Positions 1-10,565 of a DNA stretch of 64,000 nucleotides are shown piece by piece; the first letter of the stretch is position 1, and each line of letters begins with the position of its first letter. The position numbers were made by a program, and so were the translations under genes. Source of the stretch: Ceratopteris richardii. Its lineage: Eukaryota; Streptophyta; Polypodiopsida; Polypodiales; Pteridaceae. The notes under the pieces were generated by a model that was given only the letters and a program-made list of their open reading frames with translations, was not told the DNA's origin and searched no databases. The stretch is from assembly GCA_020310875.1 (NCBI GenBank), contig CM035407.1, positions 224,488,045-224,552,044 on the forward strand. Direction: 5' to 3'.

Positions 1-103
1 GATAGCTGATATACTAACCAAAAGCTTGGATGGACCAAAGCTACAAAGATTCAAAGACATGGCAGGTATAAAGAAGATAGAGAAAACCTCAATTGATGAT
101 TGA
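1..103 (+). CDS. Ty1/copia RNase H C-terminus (partial, enters from the left)
   Basis: Reading from base 2, the frame gives 33 codons and a TGA at 101-103. The peptide contains ADILTKSLDGPKL, the usual end of a copia reverse transcriptase/RNase H, in the form seen in the copia element further right in this window. The gene continues beyond the left edge. A purine run (GGGGGAGC, 104-111) follows directly and is the polypurine tract that precedes the 3' LTR. Confidence 0.85.
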   Translation, partial: IADILTKSLDGPKLQRFKDMAGIKKIEKTSIDD

Positions 104-111
104 GGGGGAGC

Positions 112-920
112 TGTTGGTGCAAAGCAATCAACAATTGAAATTTTGATGAAGTTTTGAAGTCAAGGATTGAAGAAAAGATCAAGTCATGAAGCATGAAGAA
201 AGTATATGTTCAGAGAATGAAGATATGTATACATATGTACATTAACTTAGAGTTAGCTCACTTATACTTTTGTATATTTATGAGCTTGTACATATTTGCC
301 TATATATACAAGGAAAAATTTCGGGGCAAATATGAGGGAGCATGTGAATAGAGAAATTAGAAGTTGTATGAGTCATTAGACACTTTAGAAGTGAGTAAGA
401 TCTCTCTCATCACTCAGATGTAAAGTTTTTCCAGAAATGAAAAAGTTGTGCCCGATATTTCTGAGAGTTCTCCTTCTGTGTTGAATCTTCTATGAAATGC
501 TTTTGTACAAGTTTAAGACTGTAGTTGATTGACCTTTGTACAAATTTTCAGCTTCTAATTGTGATCAAGCTGAGAGGATTGAGTGTAGGAACATTTACAT
601 GTGTAAATGTAAAGAAGAGAAGTTGCAGGAGGCACAAAATTCGATGCTAATGTTTTGGTTAGTTCTCCTTCCATAGTGTAAAGTTTTGAGCAAAAAATCA
701 ATCATTCTTTAAGTTGGAAGGTAAGCTACCTATGGCTAAAAGAATTTGATTAAATGGGTTCTAGTTTGGGAGAACCAAGCTTAAGAAGTTGCAGGTGTCA
801 AAGTTGACTCTAAATAACTACAATTTTAGACATAGGTGACTTGTTAAGATCATTTCTCAAGTTCTACTGAGTATTTTGGAATGATTTAACTTGGAGGAGG
901 TGCGCAAACTATAGGCAACA
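112..920 (+). repeat. 3' LTR of the left-edge copia element
   Basis: The LTR starts TGTTGG right after the polypurine tract. Its first bases resemble the start of the copia LTR at 45810-46824 read on its sense strand, so the two belong to related families. I place the right end at the GGCAACA at 914-920 because LTRs end in CA. The partner LTR lies outside the window, so that end and the target duplication cannot be confirmed. Confidence 0.55.
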
Positions 921-1788
921 CCTTGTGCAAAGTTTTATAAAAAACATTACATATTTGATAAGTCAATGAGTGAGTTATGTGCAGTAGAATTTCTATGTAG
1001 TCACCTTCTTCACAGTTTGTTCAAGATTTTGGAAATTGAGTATTGATCCTCCAAATTGGTGAAGGTTTTAAGTTATTCCTGATATAGAGGTGCTCTAACT
1101 TCAAGGATAACGTGTTCTTTTGGAGATTAACACTCTCCATCAGTTTGGTCTACCGTGATAGATGGTGTCTGTCATGATAGATGAGCTCTATCCTGGGGTG
1201 CTACCTGTTGCGATAGACGGTGTCTGTCGCGATATACGGTGTCTATCATCCGTCATGGTTTGGTCTATCGTGATAGACGATATCTATCGTGATAGATGAG
1301 GTCTAACGTGTGGTGCTGTCTATCGTGATAGACCAAAAAAACGTAATTTGTTTTGAAAGTTTTAGTGATTTGGAGTGGTCTAATGGTGTAGGTTATCATG
1401 CCATGCATGCAATAAAAAAATATTCAGTTTCTCACAGACAGAGGTCGTCGTACCGGGACCTATGCAGAGTTTTGTTGTACCTGCGCAAGCTACTAGAGAT
1501 GGTGGTAGAGCGAAAACCTACAACAAAAGCTCAAAAACACACAAAACAAATCACACACAAGCTCTCTCTCGCTCTCTCACAAGTGAAATGAGGTGGGTAG
1601 AGGAATATGACCAAAAAAACTGAGATTTTAGGGAAGGTGGAGATGGAGGTGGGAGGTGGTGTGGATGATGATGGTGATGCAAAAAACAAGAAAAATTGAT
1701 GAAAAATAAGGAAAATTCTAGATTTTACCTATAACTCCAACGTCTCATCTCTACATCTTACCATCACATGCTCGTCCTCGAAGCTCTC
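921..1788 (-). other. Leader of a truncated Ty3 element (between primer site and a missing gag)
   Basis: No coding frame is credible here. The stretch at about 1490-1600, with runs of ctctctctcgctctctcac, resembles 39890-39960, the leader of the complete Ty3 element in this window, and both lie at the same distance from the primer site. The leader is cut at about 920 by the copia LTR, so gag and pol of this element are not present next to it. Confidence 0.6.
1150..1335. repeat. Array of short palindromic repeats, TCTATCGTGATAGAC type
   Basis: About eight imperfect copies of a 15-bp palindrome with the core ATCGTGAT/ATCGCGAT occur in roughly 190 bp. Spacing is irregular. The array lies in the leader of the - strand Ty3 fragment, the same place where two other Ty3 elements in the window carry their own arrays. 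Confidence 0.75.
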
Positions 1789-1806
1789 TCCTCGGCAACG
1801 GCACCA
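1789..1806 (-). other. Primer binding site of the truncated Ty3 element
   Basis: On the - strand this reads TGGTGCCGTTGCCGAGGA, two changes from the tRNA-Asp type primer site TGGCGCCGTTGCCGGGGA found intact at 40157-40174. It lies 7 bp inside the LTR end, as expected for a - strand 5' LTR to its right. Confidence 0.75.
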
Positions 1807-1813
1807 AATTTGG

Positions 1814-2420
1814 TGTCACTCTAGCACAATGGTGAGTACCAATGTGAGGAGATCCACCTCATAAATGTCCATTCGTGGAGACGTGAGGACTACTATGAAG
1901 ACTATGAGCAAGTGAAGGCACAAGTGCGTAAGCGAGAAGCACACAAACGTGCACACACATACACACACACGTGCACACAAGGCAAGAACAAAGAGAGGAA
2001 CAATGGAGTTCTTTGCATTAGTCAAAAAGTCTCTTACATTAGCTCAAATCACTAATAACCTCAAAACTCAGCTCTCTAGCTCTTTTTATAGTTTTTTGAC
2101 CAGCTTTGGCCTTGTTCAGACCTAGTGTCTGACCTAGTTAAAAATTAGGTTCTAGATCTTATTTGAGGGCTCAAACAGGATCTAAAAATTACAAAAATTG
2201 GTATGTAGTTAATTCTAATACTCCTCAAGCTCGAGGACTCCTCGTCTTGAACAAAATGGAGACTATTCTATCAAAAACGGAATTTACAATGTTTGGGTAG
2301 CGATGAAAATCACTTGAGTTTGAAATAGTTCATGGAAAAAACTGATTAGACCTTGTTATTGGATTGTGCATGACTGCTCCTTTGTGTTGGTATGCTCCTC
2401 TCATAGCTTATATGCCAACA
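1814..2420 (-). repeat. 5' LTR of the truncated Ty3 element
   Basis: Sense (-) strand starts TGTTGGCATATAAGC and ends GCTAGAGTGACA. Much of it is similar to the LTR at 40183-40898 (runs of acacacatacacac, and the ctcctcaagctcgagga block near the start). Its end matches the + strand LTR at 43098-43765, which ends GCTAGAGTAACA, so those two look like one LTR family. No second copy defines the ends exactly. Confidence 0.65.
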
Positions 2421-2578
2421 CCATGTAACATATAACCCTTTGACATCTCTTCACCCATCGACACCACAACCAACAAACCCACCTTTTATACCTCAACAAA
2501 AGAATACCACCCACTCTTAGGAAATGTATACCGAAATGTATCCAAAAGCCCTCTCATGATCTGTTGTACAATATACCC
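2421..2578. other. Unassigned flank of the LARD insertion
   Basis: I see no gene. The last five bases (2574-2578, TACCC) are the left target duplication of the LTR element that follows. The sequence interrupted here resumes at 23616. Confidence 0.5.
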
Positions 2579-3305
2579 TGTTGTTGTAGTATGCCCTTGG
2601 GAGCCAAGACCCACCCCACCTTGCATGGAAGCAAGAAGGAAGGCCCAAGAAAGACTCTCCTTTCATCCACCCCATCCTCCACCATGTTCAAGCCATTGGC
2701 CATCAGCCCGCAGCTATGCCACATGCTTGAAAATATGGAGCAATGGGAGTCAAGGATCTTAGTCACATATGTAAAATACAAGACAATTGCAACACTCTAC
2801 TTACACACAAAGGAAATGCTAGCATGCACACACACCTCACTCTCACACTCTCCAAGACTAAATACATTAATGCACAAAGCCTTAAGAGAAATGAGAGTTC
2901 TTCCATTGAAAGGATTTTACATGAGAGCACGACCAAAAAGCCCCCTCATTACAAGAAATGAGCCTCTATATATAGGCTAGGCACATTCTCCCATGTGCTC
3001 TTTTTGACTAGTCAAAAAGGAGCACATGCTTTCTAACTAACATATCTTTTGATATCTTGGAAAATATTCCCAAATCTCAAGGAAATGGGAGCGTGGGAAT
3101 TTCTCAACGTGGGATTTCTACATATGTGCAAAAAGGTGGATGTATATAAGATGCTTCCACACTATAGCATAAGGAAAATATTAAAAAGGGCTTAGGAGAG
3201 TGTTCACATGAGCACATCTCCTAAATGCAAAAAAGAGATATTTTTATGAGTACTAGAGGGTGTCATTACATAAGAGGAATTGTGGGCAACCCTTATAACC
3301 CAACA
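2579..3305 (-). repeat. 3' LTR of the LARD-like element
   Basis: Direct repeat of 22889-23615 with about nine substitutions counted by eye. Sense strand begins TGTTGGGTTATAAGGG and ends ACAACA. Small open frames inside it (for example 2564-2980) also occur in the other LTR copy and are not genes. Confidence 0.93.
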
Positions 3306-3318
3306 CTCTCCTCCTCCT
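3306..3318 (-). other. Polypurine tract of the LARD-like element
   Basis: On the - strand the bases just before the 3' LTR read GTCTAGGAGGAGGAGAG, a purine run typical of the plus-strand primer of LTR elements. Confidence 0.8.
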
Positions 3319-4258
3319 AGACTTTGTCGTCCTCGACAAAGCTAAGATAGGAGAAGTATACATTGCTGAACTGGTCCAAGTTTGAGTCTTCAACTCTTCA
3401 AATCTGCAGTTCTTCAAGTCTTCAGGTCTTCAATGTTGAGCGACACAATCCCCTTGGGGGGCAGTCAGCCCAACCATGTACACAGCATCCTCTGTTGCCA
3501 AATATGAAGCAATCCCTCTAAGCAAGTCTTTAGAGGACCTGAAAACAATCTTCCCACAGGATGGCTGGGAAAGTGGACACAATCCCTAAAATAGGGCAGT
3601 CAAACACTGAAGTAGCTCAAGTCCAAAATCTGACAGCACACCCTGAGTAAGAAAGAGATTGACAGGGCACCACCAGCTTTGGCATCCATCAAGCTTCCTG
3701 ATTGGTGAGTGTGCACCATCACCATCATGTAGAAAGCACTTTTAGTATCTTGTTGTGTGTACATAGGACTTGAGACATAGTTCCCCAGAAGGGACAGTCA
3801 CCAAAGAAATTTACAATCGAATCCTGACTGTTATCCCCGACCAACTGTGAATCTGAGAGACAATTATCTGAAAAACCCTGTGCCAGCCAATATTTGTTGA
3901 AAACAATAAAGCAAGGAGCTTGAACCATTTGAAAGCCACAGGACTTAGTTTAATAGAATTTGCAGGTAGAAAACCATCAGTCCTCATGAAAATATCATGC
4001 AGCCTCCCTGCCAGCAGTCAGCAAACCTGGTGCATTAAGCCATCAATAGAGTGATGGGGAACAACCTGGATCCAAGTAACTTGGTGAGGGGCAGACTGCA
4101 ACATAGTGATTGGAAGACCAATTAATAGGCCCTGAGGCCGAAGAGCAATCCATTCCCTATATGCATATGCTTGGCCTGTAAATGATGTGCAGCCACTACA
4201 AAGAGCACATTAAAAATGAAAGCCAGTAAAATTTCAAAACAAAGAGTGGCTGGTCCAC
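3319..4258 (-). other. LARD interior, 3' part, non-coding
   Basis: No frame longer than about 70 codons and no retroelement motif. The stretch runs from the polypurine tract to the left end of the DNA transposon and continues, in the element's own orientation, from the interior at 17182-22866. Confidence 0.7.
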
Positions 4259-4289
4259 ATTAGGGCGAAAAACGGCCCAAAAAGGGCCG
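4258..4289 (+). repeat. Left terminal inverted repeat
   Basis: Begins CAT then TAGGGCGAAAAACGGCC, followed by CAAAAAGGGCCG. It pairs with 17150-17181 at 26 of 29 positions counted from the T at 4261, or 29 of 32 counted from the C at 4258. Confidence 0.92.
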
Positions 4290-4424
4290 TGTAAGGATTT
4301 CAATTAGTTGTGCTTAATCGGGATTAAAGTTGTCAAATCCTTTAAGAAATTCCGTGTAAGTTCATTTAAAACGTATCTTATGCAAATTTTGAAGAGAGAG
4401 AAACTCGTATCATATAATCATGAA

Positions 4425-4475
4425 AAGTTTGTGTGATATCTTACGCCTCGAAGTTTGTGTGATATCTTACGCCTC
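4425..4475 (+). repeat. Two tandem 25-bp repeats upstream of the transposase gene
   Basis: 4425-4449 and 4451-4475 are identical 25-mers containing GTGTGATATCTTACGCCTC, separated by one base. They lie about 35 bp upstream of the TATA box of the transposase gene, where a transcription factor or the transposase itself could bind. Confidence 0.8.
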
Positions 4476-4506
4476 AAAAGTTGAATTTTCCTCTTGTTCA
4501 CGGACC

Positions 4507-4514
4507 TATATAAT
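4507..4514 (+). promoter_or_regulatory. TATA box of the transposase gene
   Basis: TATATAAT lies about 107 bp upstream of the ATG at 4621, a normal distance for a plant promoter with a short 5' leader. The whole promoter fits between the terminal repeat and the gene. Confidence 0.6.
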
Positions 4515-4620
4515 GTGTGCTGATCACGTTTTGCGCTCTTTTTCTCTACTTTTCATAGCAAGCCTGTTTCTCCCTTTCACGTCATTTTAGACACTTGCTG
4601 GTCATTTTTCATAGCAGACC

Positions 4621-7048
4621 ATGGAGAACGTTAACCCAAATACTCTCCCTGAGCTTTCAAACATTCGAAATCATTGTAAAAAGTTCCATATCAACATTGC
4701 AGTTAGTCAGGAGTATGCGACGACAAGAAACGTATTTCGAAGGGCTCTTCATCCTCTTGAAGTAGATGGATTGCGAAAGGAAGGCAAGAAACATATCGAC
4801 ATATGGACAGATGGATCTGTTTATCCAATTGATCCACAAACTGGAAGGTACCCCCCTTTTCATAATCTTCATGATCTGATTAGATTTGTGGGAGATGGTG
4901 AGGATGGTTTACGAGGCTATTGTTCAAGGCTCTGGGATATTTCAAGGAATTATGTACAATACATAAACTATTTACAAAACACACTACACCAGAAGAATTT
5001 ACATATTAGGGAGCTAGAAAACAAATTATCCACTTTATCTTCTCAGTTAGAGTCTTTTAAAAAATTGAAAGAAACTCCTATAGGTTTGAGAATGCGGTCA
5101 AAACGAGTAAAACCTTTTTTAGATTTGACTGAAAAATCTGGCCAGAAAAAGAAAAGAATGAAAATTGTTAGAGATCATGTGACAAATGTGCTAGGTTTCA
5201 ATATGTCGAGCAGTTTTGAGCGCATACATTTCTGTAATGAAATTTTGAGTCAAAATGATGTTTTAAAACTATTGAAACTAAATGAAAATACATGCTTGAA
5301 ACGCTTTGTTTTTCAAAAACTCATGACAGAAATGAATCTTTTACTAGAACCATCTCAAATTCAAAATATTTGTGATAGTGTCGGAGTGAGTAGGAAAGGT
5401 TATAGAGCAATTTCAAAAGTTTGGTGTGAATTTTTAAAATTTAACAAAGTTAGAAGTTTTGGATTGCCTAGACCCCATCATGTAGGAAAGTTTCGGCTCT
5501 GCTTGAATAAGAAGATCACATCAGTATTTGGTGAATATAAACATATTCACGGTAACATGCCTTACGAAGTAGGAAAACAAAAGTTACATTTCACTTACAA
5601 TGCATTTAACAACATATGGATAGATGTTATAAAACTTCAAACATACATGGTTCAGTTCTATAATATAAAAGAGCATGAATGTTCTGGTCTATTGAAATTT
5701 GTAATCAAACTTGATGAAGCTGAGCTTAAAAAACATCAAAAGATGGAGAGAATAAGCATTGCACTGATGAACAAAGCTTTGGACTATAGCCTTGGGAAAT
5801 TGGATACTCCATCTCTCAAAGTACAATCAGAAATGGAGTTATGGTGGGTTGGCTGTGCTCAAGTTCCATCTGAGAGCCATAAAACACTTAAATGGTTATT
5901 CTCACAGACAAACATTCCAAATGTTATCCAAGGGCATCATGCAGGAGAATTGTTGAATGTCAAAGACTACGGAAACTTTCAAGTTGAGTGGCATTTGAGT
6001 GGAGACCTAAAGACACTCAAATGCATGTTTGGTATAAGTGGGGGAGCAAATTCTAAATACCCTTGCTTGTACTGCATGCAAAGCCCAGGCACAAATGGAT
6101 GGATTACTAGAGCTGAGGGTGAAGAGGCTCCTTCTAGACAAAATGTTATTCTTCGTAACTACTCATCTTCTTCAATGATTTGGGATCCCATACTTCCAAT
6201 AGCATTGACAAATGTACACATATGTACACTACATGCAGAGTTAAGAATCATTGACAAGTTGGTCCGTCTTCACTTGGATTATGCATATTCTATCAAGCCT
6301 ACAACTCTTGCAGATGAATGCATAAAAAAATGTGAATGTCTTCTTTCAGAAATGGGGTTTCATGGTGGTGATGTTCATCTAAGAAAAGATCCAAAGCTTT
6401 CACAAAATACAGGTGATGTTTTACAGGATGTCTCAATGGGAGGTGCAAAAGCAAGGAGATTCTTCAGCAACCATGATGGCAAACAACTTAATGCCATGTG
6501 GAATTCATGGAAAACATTTTGTGAGGTCACGACTAATGTAAAAAGCAAACCAGAAATAGCAAAAAAGAGAATGGAGGTGTGGGTCAAACTAGATAATCTT
6601 TTAAAGATCATGAGGCAGCACGTAACATCAAAAAGTTATGTGACAGATTTCAGAAAGGCGACCACAGAGCTTATAGAAACCATCATAGAGGCATGGGGTG
6701 CCAAAGACATAACATACTACTTGGTGAGCTCCAAAGATATTTTATTCAATTTATTTATTTTTAATTGAAATAAAGATCTAATGAAATTCTTCTGCTTTCC
6801 AGCATATTCTTCTTGTGCATGGTGCATTCTTTGCAGAAAAAGAACCACTTGCCATGTGGAACACCCAAGGCATGGAAAAATCTCATTATCAAGCAAGGAC
6901 AAGCTTCTTTAGGTGTACAAGGAAAGGAGGAGGAGTAACAAAGAGCAATGCCTTCAGAGAGCTTTTTGATTGGTTCTTTAGAAGACAATTACAAAGGACC
7001 TCTCCTCTTTTCAAAGCAACATTTGTCACTAACAATGTGCATTTTTGA
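4621..7048 (+). CDS. DDE transposase with RAG1/Transib-like zinc-binding pattern (two exons)
   Basis: Model: exons 4621-6723 and 6803-7048, 782 aa. The donor TTG|GTGAGC and the acceptor TTTCCAG|CAT are both phase 0. A leucine-rich coiled coil lies near residues 108-150. Candidate catalytic residues are D365 (IKLDEAE), D462 (SGDLK) and E726 (QGMEKSHY). Zinc ligands are C482-x2-C485 (PCLYC) and H702-x4-H707 (HILLVH). From memory, mouse RAG1 has D600, D708, C727, C730, H937, H942 and E962, so intervals are 108/19/3/207/5/20 against 97/20/3/217/5/19 here. The splice creates the HxxxxH context, which supports the join. It presumably cuts and joins the ends of this element in the nucleus. Terminal sequences are not of the Transib CAC type, so the exact family is open; CMC and KDZ transposases share parts of this pattern. 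Confidence 0.82.
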
Positions 7049-7399
7049 GCTTGGGCTCATGCACGTGCACTTCCCTATATTGACACTCAGAGGAATATTG
7101 GACACGTGCCGGTTCCTAAGAGATTACCATGCTGATTGACATAGACCATTCACCAGTGCTACTGTTCCATTCAGGAAATACTGAGAATTGAATTGCTTTA
7201 TATTCCTTGGCAAGCAACATCGTGTAACTTCACCAATCTGAGTTTCACATATTCTCTTTAGCTCACCATATGCAGGAGTCTTCTCCTCCAGAACTACCTT
7301 GTGCAGATATCTCCTTGGATGCTCTGGTACATGAAGTAGTTAAGCATCACTCAAGTTGCAGACCTTCAAGCTCTTTAGAAGACAATTACAAAGGACCTC
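6975..7399 (+). repeat. 28-bp direct repeat at the 3' end of the transposase gene
   Basis: 6975-7002 and 7372-7399 are identical (core TTTAGAAGACAATTACAAAG). The first copy lies in the last coding exon, the second in the downstream non-coding sequence, with 369 bp between them. This could be a filler copy left by break repair, or the edges of a small insertion. Confidence 0.8.
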
Positions 7400-7558
7400 A
7401 TGCCAAATATAATCAGAAGGATATGGCTATCTCCAGACAAATCATGTATCAATATCACAAACTGCATCAAATCATGTATCAATTTGCAATGTCTTATATC
7501 ACATTGGGCAATTTCTGTATATGTACATTTGTTGAGTATAGAATTTGAAAAAATCAAG
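7049..7558. other. Gap between the convergent transposase gene and gene 2
   Basis: No credible frame. It holds the 3' ends of two convergent genes and the second copy of the 28-bp direct repeat. No hairpin repeat is present. Confidence 0.6.
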
Positions 7559-10370
7559 TCATTCCTTGAGCCTTTTGAAAGAGCTTGGCTCTGGCAAATC
7601 ACCTCTATATCTCAGGAACTCTTTTCTCCTGTATCCAGCAATGCTTTTTAAATTTGACACCCCTGCAGCCATTGCATAGCTTGAATAACAAAGAAAGTAC
7701 CCTGCCCTTGAAGCATTGAGTCCAGGGGCATATCCAAAAATTCTGAATGCAGTTGCTCTTTCAAGCAGTAAAACTCTGAAAGCATTAAAGGGTATTGGAG
7801 TAAAACCCATGTATTTTGATAGAGTCCTCAAGCAGAATAATCCAAAGTCTGGCTCCTCACTATAGTGCTTGTGAATAACACAAAAAGTGGCTGGGTCCAA
7901 CTTTGGAAGGTAGTGGATAATAGAATGAATATCCACCTTTGCTTTTCCTTTCTCTTCTAAGGCTTTTCTTGTTCCCTTGCCCCTGCCAAGGTAATTGTCT
8001 TCATCCAATAAAGTTAACTGTGATAAAAATGAAAAACATGGTTAGATGAAGTGCAAGCACACTTAAGAAAACATGTGAAGTAACTTGAAACTATTAGAAA
8101 GAAAAGCAAGAGACACGACTGATGCAAGCGATAAGGCCCAGCGGAAAATATCCGATGGGCCTAATCGCTTGCATCGGTCGTGATCCATTTCTGACACTTG
8201 GAATGGAGAACTTGGACAAATCTGATACAAGAAAGAGATTTTGCATTGGTCCCATCTCATATCCTTAACCTAAAGATCTTGAGAACATAGTTAACTGTAT
8301 ACCTTGATGTCATCTTCCTAAAGTCCAAACACGACCGATGCAAGCGATGAGGCCCAACGGAAAATATCCGATGGGCCTAATCGCTTGCATCGGTCGTGAT
8401 CCATTTCTGACACTTCGAATGGAGAACTTGGACAAATCTGATACAAGAAAGAGATTTTGCATTGGTCCCATCGCATATCCTTAACCTAAAGTTCTTGAGA
8501 ACATAGTTAACTTTATACCCTGACGTCATCTTCCTAAAGTCCAAACACGACCGATGCAAGCGATGAGGCCCAACGGAAAATATCCGATGGGCCTAATCGC
8601 TTGCATCGGTCGTGATCCATTTCTGACACTTCGAATGGAGAACTTGGACAAATCTGATACAAGAAAGAGATTTTGCATTGGTCCCATCGCATATCCTTAA
8701 CCTAAAGTTCTTGAGAACATAGTTAACTGTATACCCTGACGTCATCTTCCTAAAGTCCAAACACGACCGATGCAAGCGATGAGGCCCAGCGGAAAATATC
8801 CGATGGGCATAATCGCTTGCATCGGTCGTGATCCATTTCTGACACTTCGAATGGAGAACTTTGACAAATCTGATACAAGAAAGAGATTTTGCATTGTTCC
8901 CATCTCAAATCCTTAACCTAAAGTTCTTGAGAATATAGTTAACTGCATACCTTGAAGTCATCTTCCTAAAGTCCAAACACGACCGATGCAAGCGATGAGG
9001 ACCGACGGAAAATATCTGATGGGCCTTGTCGCTTGCATCGGTCGTGATCGACTTCTGACACTTCTAATGGAGAACTTGGACAAACTGACACAAGATAGAG
9101 ATTTTGCATCAAGCCCATCTCATCTCCTTTTCCTTTAAATCATGAGAATATATTTTACTACATACTTGACCTCATCTTCCTCTTCAAGTCCGAACACGAC
9201 CGATGCAAGCGATAAGGCCCAACGGAGATTATCCGTTAGGCTGTATCGCTTGCATCGGTCGTGGTCATTTTCTCACTTAAAAAAATAGAGATCTCGGACA
9301 AAACTTTAATTGATAGAATATATCAAACAACATACCTTGACCTCATCTTCCTCCTCAATGAGCTCTTTTGAGTCAATACAAATTGTTCCTTTGTCCTCAG
9401 CGACATCCAAGAATGAATAGCCACGTCCAAACGAGTATATTCCAAGTTGCTTCTGATGCTCATCAAACTCTTCATCAGCAAGTTTTGGCTTCTCTGAGAT
9501 AGCTTTCTCAAAGCATTTTGAAAGAGCTTGTGATGAATCTTTGAATTCTTCATTAGACAAATCCAAATCAAGACGCAAAAATTCCTCTCTTCTTTCTCCT
9601 TTCTTATTGATGAATCTCCTTGCAACTTCTTCTGCCTCAGCTATAGCTGCAAGACAGTAGTCCTCCCTTAGATTGAAAAGTTCCTGAATGTAAAATAGAG
9701 GTATGAACTCTTTCCCAGAGATAAAGTAAAAAGGTAGATTTGGGAGAAGTAGGGACTTCTCAGACACTTGAACTTCTTCACTTGGCTCCCTTATTGCAGT
9801 CTCTGCTTTAAAAGTGGCCACATCAAAATCTTTGACCTGCTCTTCTTCTGCTTGCAGATTGATCTCCTCAACAATCTCCATGACACCTTTCATAGTTTTT
9901 GAGCTAGCCTCAAGTGCCAGCTCTAAGCAAGGCTCGTCTTCATCATGAACATTTTCCTCCCTTTCAACTAAGATATGATCAAGCCATATCAAGAAAGCAA
10001 TGTTTAAAGGGAGCAAGCAGCAGTCCTTTTCATGCTCTGGGCAAAAATCAAGCTTCCCTGGCAAAGGGGATATCCTTCTGCATTTTCTTGTGATTTTAGC
10101 CCTATCTGTTGGATCCTTCCCAAAGATGTGAGGATGGACATAGGTTTTCTGAGAAATAGAAAGGATCCTCCCATCGACCAACCCCAAGAAAATCTCCCAC
10201 TCATCGTTAAGAAAACTTTTCGAGTTCTCTAAGAGTTTTTCAAAATCAATTTCGGGGTTGAATATGGTCATTGCATCAGGAAAATAATCTACACTTAAAC
10301 CCTCTTGAACCATGAAATCAAGAAGTTTCTCTGATGGAGAGACACTAAGGATCTCATTCATTACCTCCAT
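7559..10370 (-). CDS. Transposon gene 2, orphan protein of 497 aa (two exons)
   Basis: I do not recognise this protein. Model: exon 1 10370-9336 (ATG at 10370, 345 codons), intron 9335-8018, exon 2 8017-7559 (152 codons and TGA). The donor AAG|GTATGT and the acceptor TTTATCACAG|TTA are both phase 0. The first half has a cysteine/histidine cluster near residues 90-115 (CRRISPLPGKLDFCPEHEKD), possibly metal binding. The middle is rich in Glu and Asp. The second half is more hydrophobic, with Tyr and Phe, but shows no clear membrane span. The 1.3-kb intron holds six hairpin repeats. It diverges from the H3-like/Ulp1 gene, so the two probably share a promoter region and may be expressed together. 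A role beside the transposase or in chromatin control is only a guess. Confidence 0.72.
8018..9335 (-). repeat. 216-bp tandem array in the gene 2 intron, with six hairpins
   Basis: Hairpins start at 8114, 8330, 8546, 8762, 8978 and 9195, that is every 216, 216, 216, 216 and 217 bp, and each is 69 bp long. Between hairpins each unit repeats about 147 bp. That spacer includes a copy of the exon 1 end and donor site (GGAAGATGA.., then CAAGGTAT in several units), so the array looks as if it grew from the exon/intron junction at 9335. Open frames of 60 codons at 8377-8559 and 8593-8775 are by-products of the repeat. Confidence 0.92.
8114..9263. repeat. Hairpin repeats 1-6
   Basis: Positions are 8114-8182, 8330-8398, 8546-8614, 8762-8830, 8978-9046 and 9195-9263. 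Each has the outer arm CACGACCGATGCAAGCGAT, an inner stem such as GGCCCAACGG with CCGATGGGCC, and a loop of about 6 bases. Copy 1 has one change in the left arm (GACTGATG). Copy 6 has a changed inner stem. Confidence 0.95.
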
Positions 10371-10407
10371 CTAAGCTGCAGCTTCTCTTGTATGTCTATA
10401 AGGAGAA

Positions 10408-10477
10408 CACAACCGATGCAAGCGACTAGAGCGAATCAACGTAGGTCAAATGGCGAAAATCGCTTGTATCGGTCGTG
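10408..10477. repeat. Hairpin repeat 7, in the 5' leader of gene 2
   Basis: Arms CACAACCGATGCAAGCGA and TCGCTTGTATCGGTCGTG pair with two changes. The inner part pairs poorly, unlike the other copies. It lies between the gene 2 TATA box (10555-10563) and its ATG (10370), so it should be in the transcript's 5' leader. Confidence 0.85.
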
Positions 10478-10554
10478 TCGGCGACGAAAGGAAAATACAC
10501 ATGTAGGTGAGAAATTCTCTGAAGGTTGAAAATTTGAGTTTGTGAAGAAATAGG

Positions 10555-10563
10555 TATTTATAG
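10555..10563 (-). promoter_or_regulatory. TATA box of gene 2
   Basis: On the - strand it reads CTATAAATA, identical to the box in front of gene 4 (16805-16797). It lies about 185 bp upstream of the gene 2 ATG. Confidence 0.7.
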
Positions 10564-10565
10564 GC

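Noticed and set aside
2564-2980. 138-codon frame, repeated at 22901-23290
   Set aside because: Both lie in the LTR copies, are antisense to the element and have no motif.
8377-8775. Two 60-codon frames on the - strand with the same sequence
   Set aside because: They are the 216-bp repeat unit read in one frame; other units break the frame, and the region is an intron of gene 2.
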